From contig JAFAZI010000161.1 of assembly GCA_019239875.1 (NCBI GenBank), positions 1 through 46,154 of the forward strand: a stretch of DNA of 46,154 nt, written 5' to 3'. The stretch's first letter is position 1. Each line of letters opens with the position of its first letter. Shown here piece after piece: positions 25,221-32,702 of the stretch. The notes under the pieces are model-generated. The model was not told where the DNA came from. It ran no database searches and worked only from the letters and a program-made list of their open reading frames with translations. This stretch comes from Frankiaceae bacterium (GTDB taxonomy: Bacteria; Actinomycetota; Actinomycetes; JAFAQI01). Both the position numbers and the translations under genes were made by a program.

Positions 25221-25942
25221 CCGCCGTCGACGACCATCGCCGTGCCGGTCGTCCAACCCGCAGCGTCGCTCGCAAGGTAAGAGTAGGCACCGACCAGCTC
25301 CGATGCCGACCCGAGGCCGAGCGGATGCTTCGCACCGATGGCATCGATCGCCGCTTGCGGCAGACCTTCGTGGATCGCCGACACGAAGGTCCCCGGGCAC
25401 ACGCAGTTGACGCGGATCCCGTCGCGCGCGTACTCCACCGCCGCGACCTTCGCGAGCTGGATGACCGCTGCCTTGGTCGCGCAGTACGGCGCGGCGTGCG
25501 ACCACGCTGTGAGCCCTGACACCGACGCCGTCAGCACGATCGAGCCCGACTTCTGGGATCGCATCACCGGGACGACGGCCTTGATGCCGTGGACGCCGCC
25601 GAGGACGTTGACGCGGAATGCCCGCTCCCAGTCCGCCGTCGTCAGATTGTGAATCCGGCCGTTCGGTGAGAGGACACCCGCGTTGCTGATCAACACGTCG
25701 ATCCTGCCGAACCTTTCGACTGCACGGGCGACGACCGCCTCGACCTGCGTGAAGTCGCTCACGTCTGCGGTCACTGTCTCGACCCGGCCGTGCTCACCCG
25801 GAAGTGACTCGACGGTGGCGGCCAAGGCGGCTTCGCTGACATCGCTCAGCACGACGTCCGTGTCAGGCTCGCCCGCAAATTGCGAGGCGAGTGCGGAGCC
25901 GAGCGCTCCCCCGGCACCGGTGATGACGACGACCCGACTCAC
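25205..25942 (-). CDS. classical SDR oxidoreductase
   Basis: A 245-residue SDR with cofactor motif ITGAGGALGSALA, VVLSDVS after the second strand (acidic, so NAD-preferring), SNAGV, a catalytic Ser in TASVSGL, active-site YCATKAA, and the C-terminal GTAMVVDGGYSAP. GTG 25942 overlaps the stop of the upstream SDR gene as GTGA, so the two SDRs are translated as a pair. Its end overlaps the convergent TetR gene by 16 bp. It presumably handles an alcohol/ketone step in the same pathway, though which one is unknown. Confidence 0.9.
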   Translation of the reverse strand: MSRVVVITGAGGALGSALASQFAGEPDTDVVLSDVSEAALAATVESLPGEHGRVETVTADVSDFTQVEAVVARAVERFGRIDVLISNAGVLSPNGRIHNLTTADWERAFRVNVLGGVHGIKAVVPVMRSQKSGSIVLTASVSGLTAWSHAAPYCATKAAVIQLAKVAAVEYARDGIRVNCVCPGTFVSAIHEGLPQAAIDAIGAKHPLGLGSASELVGAYSYLASDAAGWTTGTAMVVDGGYSAP

Positions 25943-26718
25943 TTGAGCAGATACCCCCCGTCGACGTTGACGACGGTCCCCGTGATGAATGCCGAAGCGT
26001 CCGAGGCCAGGAACTGGTACGCCGCAGGAAGATCGGCCGCCGCGCCCCACCGGCCTTGCGGGGTGTGGGCCAGTACGCGCTCGGCGCGCGCCGGCGTCGC
26101 CTTCCACGTCTCGGCGAGCGGCGAGTCGAACCAGCCCGGTGCGACGACGTTCACCGTGATGTCGGACAGCGCGAGATCAAGCGCGAGCCCCTTGGCCAGA
26201 CCCACGAGGCCCGCCTTCGAAGCGCCGTACGCGGACAGTCCCTCGTGCGGTCGCTCACCCAACACCGAGCCGGTGAAGATGAGGCGGCCGCCGGATGTCA
26301 TGACGCGCGCCGCGGCACGGGCGCCGAGAAATGCGCCGGTCAGGTTGACCTCGAGGATCTGGCGCCAGACTGCCGGGTCGGTGGCGCACGGTCCGGCAAC
26401 GATCGGCGAGATGCCCGCGTTGCAGATCCAGACGTCGAGTCCACCCCACTCGGCAACCACGGCGTCGGCCACCGAATCGTTGAAGTAGGCGTCGGTGACA
26501 TCTCCGCTGAAGACCAGGCTCTCACCCGGGATCTCGGCGGCGACGGTCTTGAGATCAGTCTCCGTCCGAGCGACGAGCGACACCTGCGCGCCGGCTTGGG
26601 AGAAGGCATGCGCCAGGAGGCGGCCGAGACCGCGGCCGGCGCCGGTGATCACCACTCGCTTGCCTGCGACATCACTGCCGCGCGGGAACTCTGCGGGGAT
26701 CTTGATCTCTTCGGTCAT
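25939..26718 (-). CDS. classical SDR oxidoreductase
   Basis: A 259-residue SDR with a short N-terminal extension (MTEEIKIPAEFPRGSDVAGK) before the cofactor motif TGAGRGLGRLLA. After the second strand comes SLVARTE, where the Arg favours NADP. NAGI, a Ser in FTGSVLGE, active-site YGASKAG and VNVDGGYLLK follow. ATG 26718 has a GGAGAAGG ribosome-binding site about 6 nt upstream. It is first in a two-SDR operon (GTGA overlap with the next) and divergent from the E1 gene, with regulon site 4 in the 39-bp gap. Confidence 0.9.
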   Translation of the reverse strand: MTEEIKIPAEFPRGSDVAGKRVVITGAGRGLGRLLAHAFSQAGAQVSLVARTETDLKTVAAEIPGESLVFSGDVTDAYFNDSVADAVVAEWGGLDVWICNAGISPIVAGPCATDPAVWRQILEVNLTGAFLGARAAARVMTSGGRLIFTGSVLGERPHEGLSAYGASKAGLVGLAKGLALDLALSDITVNVVAPGWFDSPLAETWKATPARAERVLAHTPQGRWGAAADLPAAYQFLASDASAFITGTVVNVDGGYLLK

Positions 26719-26731
26719 CAACCCTTCTCCG

Positions 26732-26749
26732 TTGTACCGACCAGTACAA
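26732..26749. promoter_or_regulatory. 18-bp operator (regulon site 4)
   Basis: TTGTACCGACCAGTACAA is palindromic except at the two central right-half positions (TTGTAC and GTACAA arms are exact). It occupies the 39-bp gap between the divergent SDR and E1 dehydrogenase genes, ending 8 bp before the E1 start codon. Confidence 0.78.
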
Positions 26750-26757
26750 TACCGCGT

Positions 26758-28746
26758 GTGGTGACCGGCGCCGCGACAGACGAGCTGTCGACCGCAGACC
26801 TCGTCGAGCTCTATCGGCGGATGCTGGTGATTCGCGGCTTCGAGGAGCGCGTCGCGGCGCTGTACCGCGACGGCGAGATTCCGGGTTTCGTGCACCTCTC
26901 GATCGGCCAGGAGGCCGCCGCAGTTGGCGCGTGCTGGCCACTGCGCGAGGACGACGTGATCACGTCGACGCACCGCGGTCACGGTCACTGCCTCGCGAAG
27001 GGCTTGGACCCGCTCGGAATGTTCGCCGAGCTGATGGCGCGAGATCAGGGCACCAATCGCGGCCGTGGCGGTTCGATGCACATCGCGGACCCTGGGCTGG
27101 GCATCTTCGGCGCCAACGGCATCGTGGCAGCGGGACTTCCGATCGCCGTCGGTGCCGCTGCGGCGTCGCAGCTCCGCGCCAACGGGTCGGTCGCGGTCGC
27201 GTTCTTCGGCGACGGCGCCGTCCCGCAAGGCGCCTTCCACGAGGCGGTCAACCTTGCGGCGGTGTGGCGCTTGCCGGTCGTCTTCTTCTGCGAGAACAAC
27301 GGGTACGCCGAGTTCTCGACCACGGCGAGCCAGCATGCGGCATCCCTCGAGCGACGTGCCGCCGGGTATGGCGTCGACTTCCTCGCCGTCGACGGCAACG
27401 ACGTGTGGGCGACCGCGAGCCTGATGACGCAACTCGTTGCGAAGATCCGCGATGGCGCGGGGCCGACGATCGTCGAGGCGACGACCTACCGCTGGCACGG
27501 CCACTACGAGGGTGATCCGCAGCGCTACCGCACACCGGAAGAGGTCGCGGAGTGGGCAGCCCGCGATCCGCTTGTCCTGCACCGCCGCCGCCTCGAATCC
27601 GCAGGCGTCGACGTCGCCGACCTCGAGACCTTGGAGAAGGCGGTCAGTGATGAGCTGGCGGCGGCCGTCGCGGCAGCCCGCGAGCTCGGCTCGCCGCGGG
27701 TCGACTCGCTTCACGACTTCGTCGTCGTTCCCCGGGTCAGCCGCGACGAGCCCGCTGCGGTTCCCGCCGATGCCCCGGTCTTCCGGACGATGGATGCCGT
27801 CCGCCTGGCGCTGGAGACGGAGCTCGAGAGCGACGACCGCGTGTTCGTCGCGGGCATCGACGTCGGCGACGGCGGCAATGTCTTCGGCCTGACTCGTGGC
27901 CTGCGGCAGCGGTTCGGCGACCGGGTCCGTGACACCCCGATCTCGGAAACCGCGATCATGGGTCTCGGCGTTGGTGCGGCGATGGCGGGCATGCGGCCGG
28001 TTGTGGAGCTCATGTATCTCGACTTCGTCGGGGTGTGTCTCGACCAGCTGCTCAACCAAGCGGCGAAGCTGCCGTTCATGACGGGCGGCGCGGCGCACAT
28101 GGGGTTGACGGTCCGCACCCAGTTCGGCGCGGGACGCTCCTCCGGCAGCCAGCACTCGCAGAGCCTGGAAGCGATCCTGGCGCACATCCCGGGGCTGTCG
28201 GTCGTCATGCCATCGACGCCGGCCGACACCTATGGGCTGCTGCGCGCGGCGATCCAGGACCCGAACCCGGTTGTCTTCATCGAGAACCGGCTGCTGTACG
28301 GCATGAAGGGACCGCAACCCTCGAGCGACTACATCATCCCGATCGGGACGTCGGCCGTCGTCCGGCCGGGCACGGACGTCACCGTCGTGTCCGTCTCACG
28401 GATGGTTCACGAAGCGCTCAGCGCTGCCGAGACGCTCGCCCCTGACGGGATCTCGGTGGAGGTGATCGACCTGCGCACGGTCGCACCGCTCGACATGGTG
28501 CCGATCCTCGAGTCGGTCGCCAAGACCAATCGTCTGCTGATCGCGCACGAAGCCGTCGTACCGTTCGGCATCGGTGCGGAGATCGCGGCGACGGTCGCGC
28601 GAGACGCTCTCAACCACCTGGACGCACCGATCGAACGAGTTGGTGCAGCGGCCACGCCACCGCCGTACGCACCGGACCTCGAGAGCGCGTGGCTGCCGGA
28701 CCGCGACACGATTGCCGCAGCGATCCGCAAGCTTGCGGCGTTCTAG
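26758..28746 (+). CDS. thiamine-PP 2-oxoacid dehydrogenase E1, alpha and beta fused
   Basis: A 662-residue protein joining two normally separate subunits. Residues about 10-330 are E1-alpha: FEERVAALYRDGEIPGFVHLSIGQEA, GGSMH, and the thiamine-diphosphate motif GDGAVPQG...ENN (151-181). Residues about 345-660 are E1-beta: FVAGIDVGDGG, DTPISETAIMGLGVGAAMAGMRPVVELMYLDF and IEVIDLRTVAPLD-type sequence. Such enzymes decarboxylate a 2-oxo acid or cleave acetoin and pass the acyl group to a lipoyl E2. No E2 or E3 gene is in the window. Tandem GTGs at 26758 and 26761 are the possible starts, with no ribosome-binding site, so a leaderless mRNA is likely. It shares a CTAG stop with the converging acyl-CoA dehydrogenase. 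Confidence 0.9.
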   Translation: MVTGAATDELSTADLVELYRRMLVIRGFEERVAALYRDGEIPGFVHLSIGQEAAAVGACWPLREDDVITSTHRGHGHCLAKGLDPLGMFAELMARDQGTNRGRGGSMHIADPGLGIFGANGIVAAGLPIAVGAAAASQLRANGSVAVAFFGDGAVPQGAFHEAVNLAAVWRLPVVFFCENNGYAEFSTTASQHAASLERRAAGYGVDFLAVDGNDVWATASLMTQLVAKIRDGAGPTIVEATTYRWHGHYEGDPQRYRTPEEVAEWAARDPLVLHRRRLESAGVDVADLETLEKAVSDELAAAVAAARELGSPRVDSLHDFVVVPRVSRDEPAAVPADAPVFRTMDAVRLALETELESDDRVFVAGIDVGDGGNVFGLTRGLRQRFGDRVRDTPISETAIMGLGVGAAMAGMRPVVELMYLDFVGVCLDQLLNQAAKLPFMTGGAAHMGLTVRTQFGAGRSSGSQHSQSLEAILAHIPGLSVVMPSTPADTYGLLRAAIQDPNPVVFIENRLLYGMKGPQPSSDYIIPIGTSAVVRPGTDVTVVSVSRMVHEALSAAETLAPDGISVEVIDLRTVAPLDMVPILESVAKTNRLLIAHEAVVPFGIGAEIAATVARDALNHLDAPIERVGAAATPPPYAPDLESAWLPDRDTIAAAIRKLAAF

Positions 28747-29888
28747 CAACCCAGCGCGCGAGCGATCACCATGTGTTGGATCTCGTTGGTGCCTTCGCCG
28801 ATCTCGAGCACCTTCGAGTCGCAGTAGAACCGAGCGACCGCCGAGTCGAGCATGTACCCGATGCCGCCATGGATCTGCACCGCCTCCGAGGCGGCCGACG
28901 CAGCGAGGCGGCTGGCCTTGAGCTTCGCCATCGACGCCTCTTTGAGGAAGGGCTCGCCGGCGTCTCGGAGCGCGGCGGCGCGATACGTCAACCATCGCGC
29001 TGCCTCGAGCTCTGTCGCGATGTCAGCGAGCTTGAACTGAACCGCCTGGAACTTCGAGATCGACTGTCCGAACTGAACCCGTTCCTTCGCGTGGGCCAGG
29101 GCAAGGTCGAGCACAGCTTGCGTGAGGCTCAGGGAGAGCGCCGCGATGGAGATCCGGCCGACCTCGAGCGCCGCCAGGAACTGGCCGAGTCCGAGGTTCG
29201 GATCACCCACGAGGTGCTCATCCGGAACCCAGACGTCGGCGAAGAACAGCTCGCGGGTGTCCAAACCGCGCCATCCGATGCCGCGCATCTTCGGGCCCAT
29301 CGTGAAGCCCGGGGTGTCTTTCTCGACAACGAACGAACCGAACCGCGGCTTGTCGTCGTCGGACGGGGTTCGCGCGAGCACCGTCACGCCGAAGGACATG
29401 TCGGTGCCCGCGTTGGAGATGAAGGTCTTCTGACCGTTGATGCGCCAGCCGCCGTCGTGACGCTCTGCCCTCGTGCGGATGCCGCGGGTGTCCGACCCTG
29501 CCCCTGGCTCGGTGAGACCGAAGGCCCCGAGCACCCTGCCTTCAGCGAGCGGACGGAGCCATCGCTCTCGCTGCTCGTCGTTGCCGAACAGATACAGCGG
29601 CATCGACCCGATCGTCACGTGCGCCTGCAATGCCGCGGCAACCGACTGGTCGGCTTGGCCGATCTGTTCGATCGCGGCAACGAAGCCCACCGTCGACATC
29701 CCGATCCCACCCCACTGCTCAGGGATCAGCATGCCGAGCAGGCCGAGCTCGCCCATCTCGCGGAGCAGGTCAGTCGGGCAGCGCCCCTCCTCCCATGCCA
29801 CCGGCGCGCGAGCGGCGATCTCCTTCTGTGCGAAGTCTCGGCTCAGCTCGAGCAGCCCGCGTTCGGAGTCGTTCAGGGAGAAGTCCAC
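28743..29888 (-). CDS. acyl-CoA dehydrogenase
   Basis: A 381-residue FAD enzyme making an alpha,beta-unsaturated acyl-CoA. Visible are GAFGLTEPGAGSD and FISNAGT (FAD/substrate contacts), ERVQFGQSISKFQAVQFKLADIA, and the C-terminal IHGGIGYM...IGEGTNEIQ, whose Glu is the usual catalytic base. Length and motifs match short/medium-chain dehydrogenases. GTG 29888 (VDFSLNDSERGLL) is the likely start; no Shine-Dalgarno precedes it and regulon site 5 lies 12 bp upstream, again suggesting a leaderless transcript. It is divergent from the LLM oxidoreductase, and its TAG overlaps the E1 TAG within CTAG. Confidence 0.93.
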   Translation of the reverse strand: MDFSLNDSERGLLELSRDFAQKEIAARAPVAWEEGRCPTDLLREMGELGLLGMLIPEQWGGIGMSTVGFVAAIEQIGQADQSVAAALQAHVTIGSMPLYLFGNDEQRERWLRPLAEGRVLGAFGLTEPGAGSDTRGIRTRAERHDGGWRINGQKTFISNAGTDMSFGVTVLARTPSDDDKPRFGSFVVEKDTPGFTMGPKMRGIGWRGLDTRELFFADVWVPDEHLVGDPNLGLGQFLAALEVGRISIAALSLSLTQAVLDLALAHAKERVQFGQSISKFQAVQFKLADIATELEAARWLTYRAAALRDAGEPFLKEASMAKLKASRLAASAASEAVQIHGGIGYMLDSAVARFYCDSKVLEIGEGTNEIQHMVIARALGC

Positions 29889-29900
29889 GGGGGGATCATA

Positions 29901-29918
29901 TTGGAACGACCGGTACAA
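29901..29918. promoter_or_regulatory. 18-bp operator (regulon site 5)
   Basis: TTGGAACGACCGGTACAA lies in the 48-bp gap between the divergent acyl-CoA dehydrogenase and LLM oxidoreductase genes. The right half is close to consensus (CCGGTACAA), while the left half has three departures. Confidence 0.65.
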
Positions 29919-29936
29919 GGTAGATAGGTTGAATCC

Positions 29937-30767
29937 ATGCGCTTTGGTCTCGACGTCGCCCAACAACGAATGTCCTGGGACGAGCTCGTCCGCCGGGTCA
30001 AGCTCGCCGAGGACCTCGGGTTCGACGGCGTATGGGGCTTCGACCATCTCCAGCCCATGTACGGCGAGGGGCCGGGCGAGACCTTCGAGGGCATGACCAC
30101 GCTCGCCGCACTCGCGGGCGTCACCTCGCGGATCCGGCTCGGCCTGCTCGTGACCGGCGTGACGTACCGGCATCCCTCGATGCTCGCCATCCAGGCGGTG
30201 ACCATCGACCACGCCTCGCATGGTCGGCTCGAGCTCTCCCTCGGCGCGGCCTGGTTCGACAAGGAGCACACCGAGCTCGGCATCCCGTTCCCTGCGACCG
30301 GAGAACGATTCGACCTCCTCGAGGACGCGTTGGAGATCGTGAACCGACTGTGGACCGGCGAGGTCGTGTCCTACGAGGGCAAGCAGGTCTCCCTCGTCAA
30401 CGCTCAGGTGCGTCCCGTCCCGGTGCAGCAACCACGGCCGCCGATCTGGATCGGTGGCCAGGGACCGAAACGGACGCTGCCGCTCGTCGCCAGGTACGCC
30501 GACGTCTGGCACGCATGGGGCAGCCCGAAGTCTCTCGCCGAGTCCAACGAGCTGCTCGACAAGCTCGCCGAGGAGGCGGGCCGCGACCCTTCGGCGATCA
30601 TGCGCGCCAGTTCGCTGTCCCTCGACGAGCTCGACACCGCCAAGAAGCACGCCGCCAAGTGGGCCGAGGCGAACTGCGGCTACCTGGTCTGCGGCTGGCC
30701 AGATGCAGGTGACGCGCAGGTGGAAAGATTCGCACGCGAGGTCTTACCGGCCTTCACCAGCGGGTAA
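29937..30767 (+). CDS. LLM-class (F420-dependent type) oxidoreductase
   Basis: A 276-residue luciferase-like TIM-barrel flavin/F420 enzyme. It begins MRFGLDVAQQRMSWDELVRRVKLAEDLGFDGVWGFDHL, the standard opening of actinobacterial F420-dependent members. It continues with IRLGLLVTGVTYRHPSMLA, GRLELSLGAAW and PPIWIGGQGPKRTLPLVARYAD. F420 rather than FMN use is inferred from this subgroup and the actinobacterial context. It is divergent from the acyl-CoA dehydrogenase, with regulon site 5 between. The GAF-ANTAR gene follows after 9 bp and may be cotranscribed. Confidence 0.9.
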   Translation: MRFGLDVAQQRMSWDELVRRVKLAEDLGFDGVWGFDHLQPMYGEGPGETFEGMTTLAALAGVTSRIRLGLLVTGVTYRHPSMLAIQAVTIDHASHGRLELSLGAAWFDKEHTELGIPFPATGERFDLLEDALEIVNRLWTGEVVSYEGKQVSLVNAQVRPVPVQQPRPPIWIGGQGPKRTLPLVARYADVWHAWGSPKSLAESNELLDKLAEEAGRDPSAIMRASSLSLDELDTAKKHAAKWAEANCGYLVCGWPDAGDAQVERFAREVLPAFTSG

Positions 30768-30776
30768 GGACCGGGC

Positions 30777-31481
30777 GTGTCTGTCCCCGAGGAGGCCTTG
30801 GACGAGCTCGCCGCGCTGGCGGGCATCGTGCTGGTTCACTCAGATCTGTCTGACACGCTTCGAGCGGTGTGCCGGATCGCCGCCCGCGCCGTGCCGGGCG
30901 CGGACGGAGCATCCGTGACGACCTTTCCGGAGGGCCGCCCGGGTGCGCTGGCCAGCGACGAGTGGGCACAAGAGCTGGACGAGCTGCAGTTCGAAGAGCA
31001 CGAAGGCCCCTGCCTTGATGCCTTCCGGACCGGCAACGCCTTCCGGCTGCGCGACATGACGGTGGACCCGCGTTGGCCGTCGTACCTGCCGCGAGCGACC
31101 GAGCGCGGCGCGCTCAGCATGATGTCGCTGCCGATGTCAGCCGAGGGGAACGTCATCGGCGCCCTCAACCTGTACTCGCGCCACACGAATGCGTTCAACG
31201 CGGAGGCGGCGTCGCTCGCGGCGGTCGTTGCTGCCCACGCCGGGCTCGCCAGTCAGGTCAGCGCCGCGTTCTTCCAGCACCGCGACCTCGCCGCGCAGCT
31301 GGCGGAGGCGATGCACTCGAGGGCATCGATCGAACAGGCGAAGGGAGTTCTCGTCGCGGCGCATGGCTGCACGCCGGACGAGGCGTTCGAGCGGCTCGTG
31401 CGGATATCGCAGACCTCGCACCGAAAACTCCGGGTGGTCGCCGAGGAGGTCGTCGCGACCGCAGCGCGGGGTACCCCGTGA
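30777..31481 (+). CDS. GAF-ANTAR domain regulator
   Basis: A 234-residue predicted RNA-binding antiterminator. Residues about 15-165 form a GAF sensor (LAGIVLVHSDLSDTLRAVCRIA, HEGPCLDAFRTG, MMSLPMSAEGNVIGALNLYS). The C-terminal 60 residues are an ANTAR domain (MHSRASIEQAKGVLVAAHGCTPDEAFERLVRISQTSHRKLRVVAEEV). ANTAR proteins bind paired hairpins in leader RNAs to prevent termination; the GAF ligand here is unknown. GTG 30777 is used, 9 bp after the LLM gene. A paralogue with the same architecture converges on it 19 bp away. Confidence 0.9.
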   Translation: MSVPEEALDELAALAGIVLVHSDLSDTLRAVCRIAARAVPGADGASVTTFPEGRPGALASDEWAQELDELQFEEHEGPCLDAFRTGNAFRLRDMTVDPRWPSYLPRATERGALSMMSLPMSAEGNVIGALNLYSRHTNAFNAEAASLAAVVAAHAGLASQVSAAFFQHRDLAAQLAEAMHSRASIEQAKGVLVAAHGCTPDEAFERLVRISQTSHRKLRVVAEEVVATAARGTP

Positions 31482-31500
31482 CCGCGGCTGACCACGCCGC

Positions 31501-32214
31501 TTAGCCCTCCGACGTCTGGGCCACCAACGCCTGAGCGACATCACGCAGTTTGCGGTGGCCCTCCTGCGATGCTCGCACCAGCATCTCGAACGCCTCGTCC
31601 GCGGTGATCCGGCGCTGTGCCATCAGGATTCCCTTGGCCTGCTCGATGACCGCGCGCGACTCCATCGCCTCTCTCATCTGCTGGGCGAGCACGGTCGCTC
31701 GGTTTTGGGCATCGCTCGCCGTGGCCACGATGCTCGTGTAGTGCGCGAGGTCGAAGGCGACGTCGATGACCTCGTCGTCGAAGGACGCTCGTTCCCGCGA
31801 GTAGATGTTGAGGGCGCCCGCAACGCTTCCGACCATCTCCAGCGGCACCGACAGCGAGGCTCGGATCCCCGCATCGATTGCCTTCATTCGGTACGCAGCC
31901 CATCGATCGTCCGCCTCGAGGTCCGACACGTGGACCGGTCGGCCGTTGCGGGCGGCGTCGAGGCAGGGACCCTCCTCCGCTTCGTACTGAACGAGGTCGA
32001 CGTGCATCGCGAGGTCCCCGACCGACGCGACGGTGCGCGGCCGGTCGGCTTCCAAGATCGTGACCGATACCTCGTCGGCACCCGGGATCACGGACTTCGT
32101 CGCCACGCACGCCCGCTGCAGGACTGACTCCAGATCGGCGTCGCCGGCGATGATGCCCGCCAACGCGCGTACGGCGGCGGGCGTGGGACTTGCTTCGTCG
32201 TGTGAATCCCGCAT
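31501..32214 (-). CDS. GAF-ANTAR domain regulator (paralogue)
   Basis: A 237-residue GAF-ANTAR protein, clearly related to its convergent neighbour. GAF features are LAGIIAGDADLESVLQRACVA, EEGPCLDAARNGRPVHVSDL and LSVPLEMVGSVAGALNIYSRE. ANTAR features are MESRAVIEQAKGILMAQRRITADEAFEMLVRASQEGHRKLRDVAQAL. No membrane segment is seen, so it is probably a cytoplasmic sensor-regulator. No candidate ANTAR-target double hairpin was identified nearby by eye. Confidence 0.9.
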   Translation of the reverse strand: MRDSHDEASPTPAAVRALAGIIAGDADLESVLQRACVATKSVIPGADEVSVTILEADRPRTVASVGDLAMHVDLVQYEAEEGPCLDAARNGRPVHVSDLEADDRWAAYRMKAIDAGIRASLSVPLEMVGSVAGALNIYSRERASFDDEVIDVAFDLAHYTSIVATASDAQNRATVLAQQMREAMESRAVIEQAKGILMAQRRITADEAFEMLVRASQEGHRKLRDVAQALVAQTSEG

Positions 32215-32360
32215 GACGTCGGGTCGTCCTTCGCGATCGCGGTTCGGCCTGGGTTGATGGCGTCACTGCCGCGATCGCTGCTGAACTGGCAAGACGCGAC
32301 AAGAATATCGAAAGCCGATCAGTGTTCGCCGAACGCCGCGCCGCACCCCGCGGGCACCTG

Positions 32361-32702
32361 ATGCAGACTTCGCAGGTGACCAATCAGTTCTGTGCCAACC
32401 AGGTCCTGACCGTGTTTCGCTCGCGGCTTCGATCAGATGCCGACCCGGCGTACTCGAACCATGCGGAGCGGATCGCCAGCCTGGCGCGCGCGATGCCCGG
32501 ATACGTGGACCACAAGATCTTCACCGCCGACGACGGCGAGCGGGTGACCGTGGTGACCTTCGATGCTCGCGAGAGCCACGACGCCTGGCGGGTCCAGGCC
32601 GATCACGTTGCCGCACAACGGGCCGGCATCGAGTCCTACTACGAGACGTACTCGATCCAGGTGGCGACCGTGAGCCGAGCGTCCAGCTTCAGTCGGTCGT
32701 GA
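32361..32702 (+). CDS. antibiotic-biosynthesis-monooxygenase-like small protein
   Basis: A protein of about 113 residues with an ABM-like dimeric alpha/beta-barrel pattern: strand NQVLTVFRSRLR, helix NHAERIASLARAMPGYVDHKIF, strand ERVTVVTFD, helix RESHDAWRVQADHVAAQRAGIESYYETYS and a final strand IQVATV. Members include cofactor-free monooxygenases, haem-degrading enzymes and proteins without known activity, so the catalytic role is open. ATG 32361 is chosen over the upstream ATG at 32322, which adds Arg/Pro-rich sequence. The 3' end overlaps the converging LLM gene by 14 bp. Confidence 0.7.
   Translation: MQTSQVTNQFCANQVLTVFRSRLRSDADPAYSNHAERIASLARAMPGYVDHKIFTADDGERVTVVTFDARESHDAWRVQADHVAAQRAGIESYYETYSIQVATVSRASSFSRS

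Noticed and set aside
26056-26757. N-terminal extension of the E1 frame by about 230 codons.
   Set aside because: It is antisense to the SDR gene and crosses the operator; E1 homology begins at the GTG pair 26758/26761.
25939-28317. A 792-codon minus-strand open frame spanning the SDR and most of the E1 gene.
   Set aside because: Only its last 259 codons (from ATG 26718) form an SDR; the rest is Arg/Asp-rich antisense of the E1 dehydrogenase.
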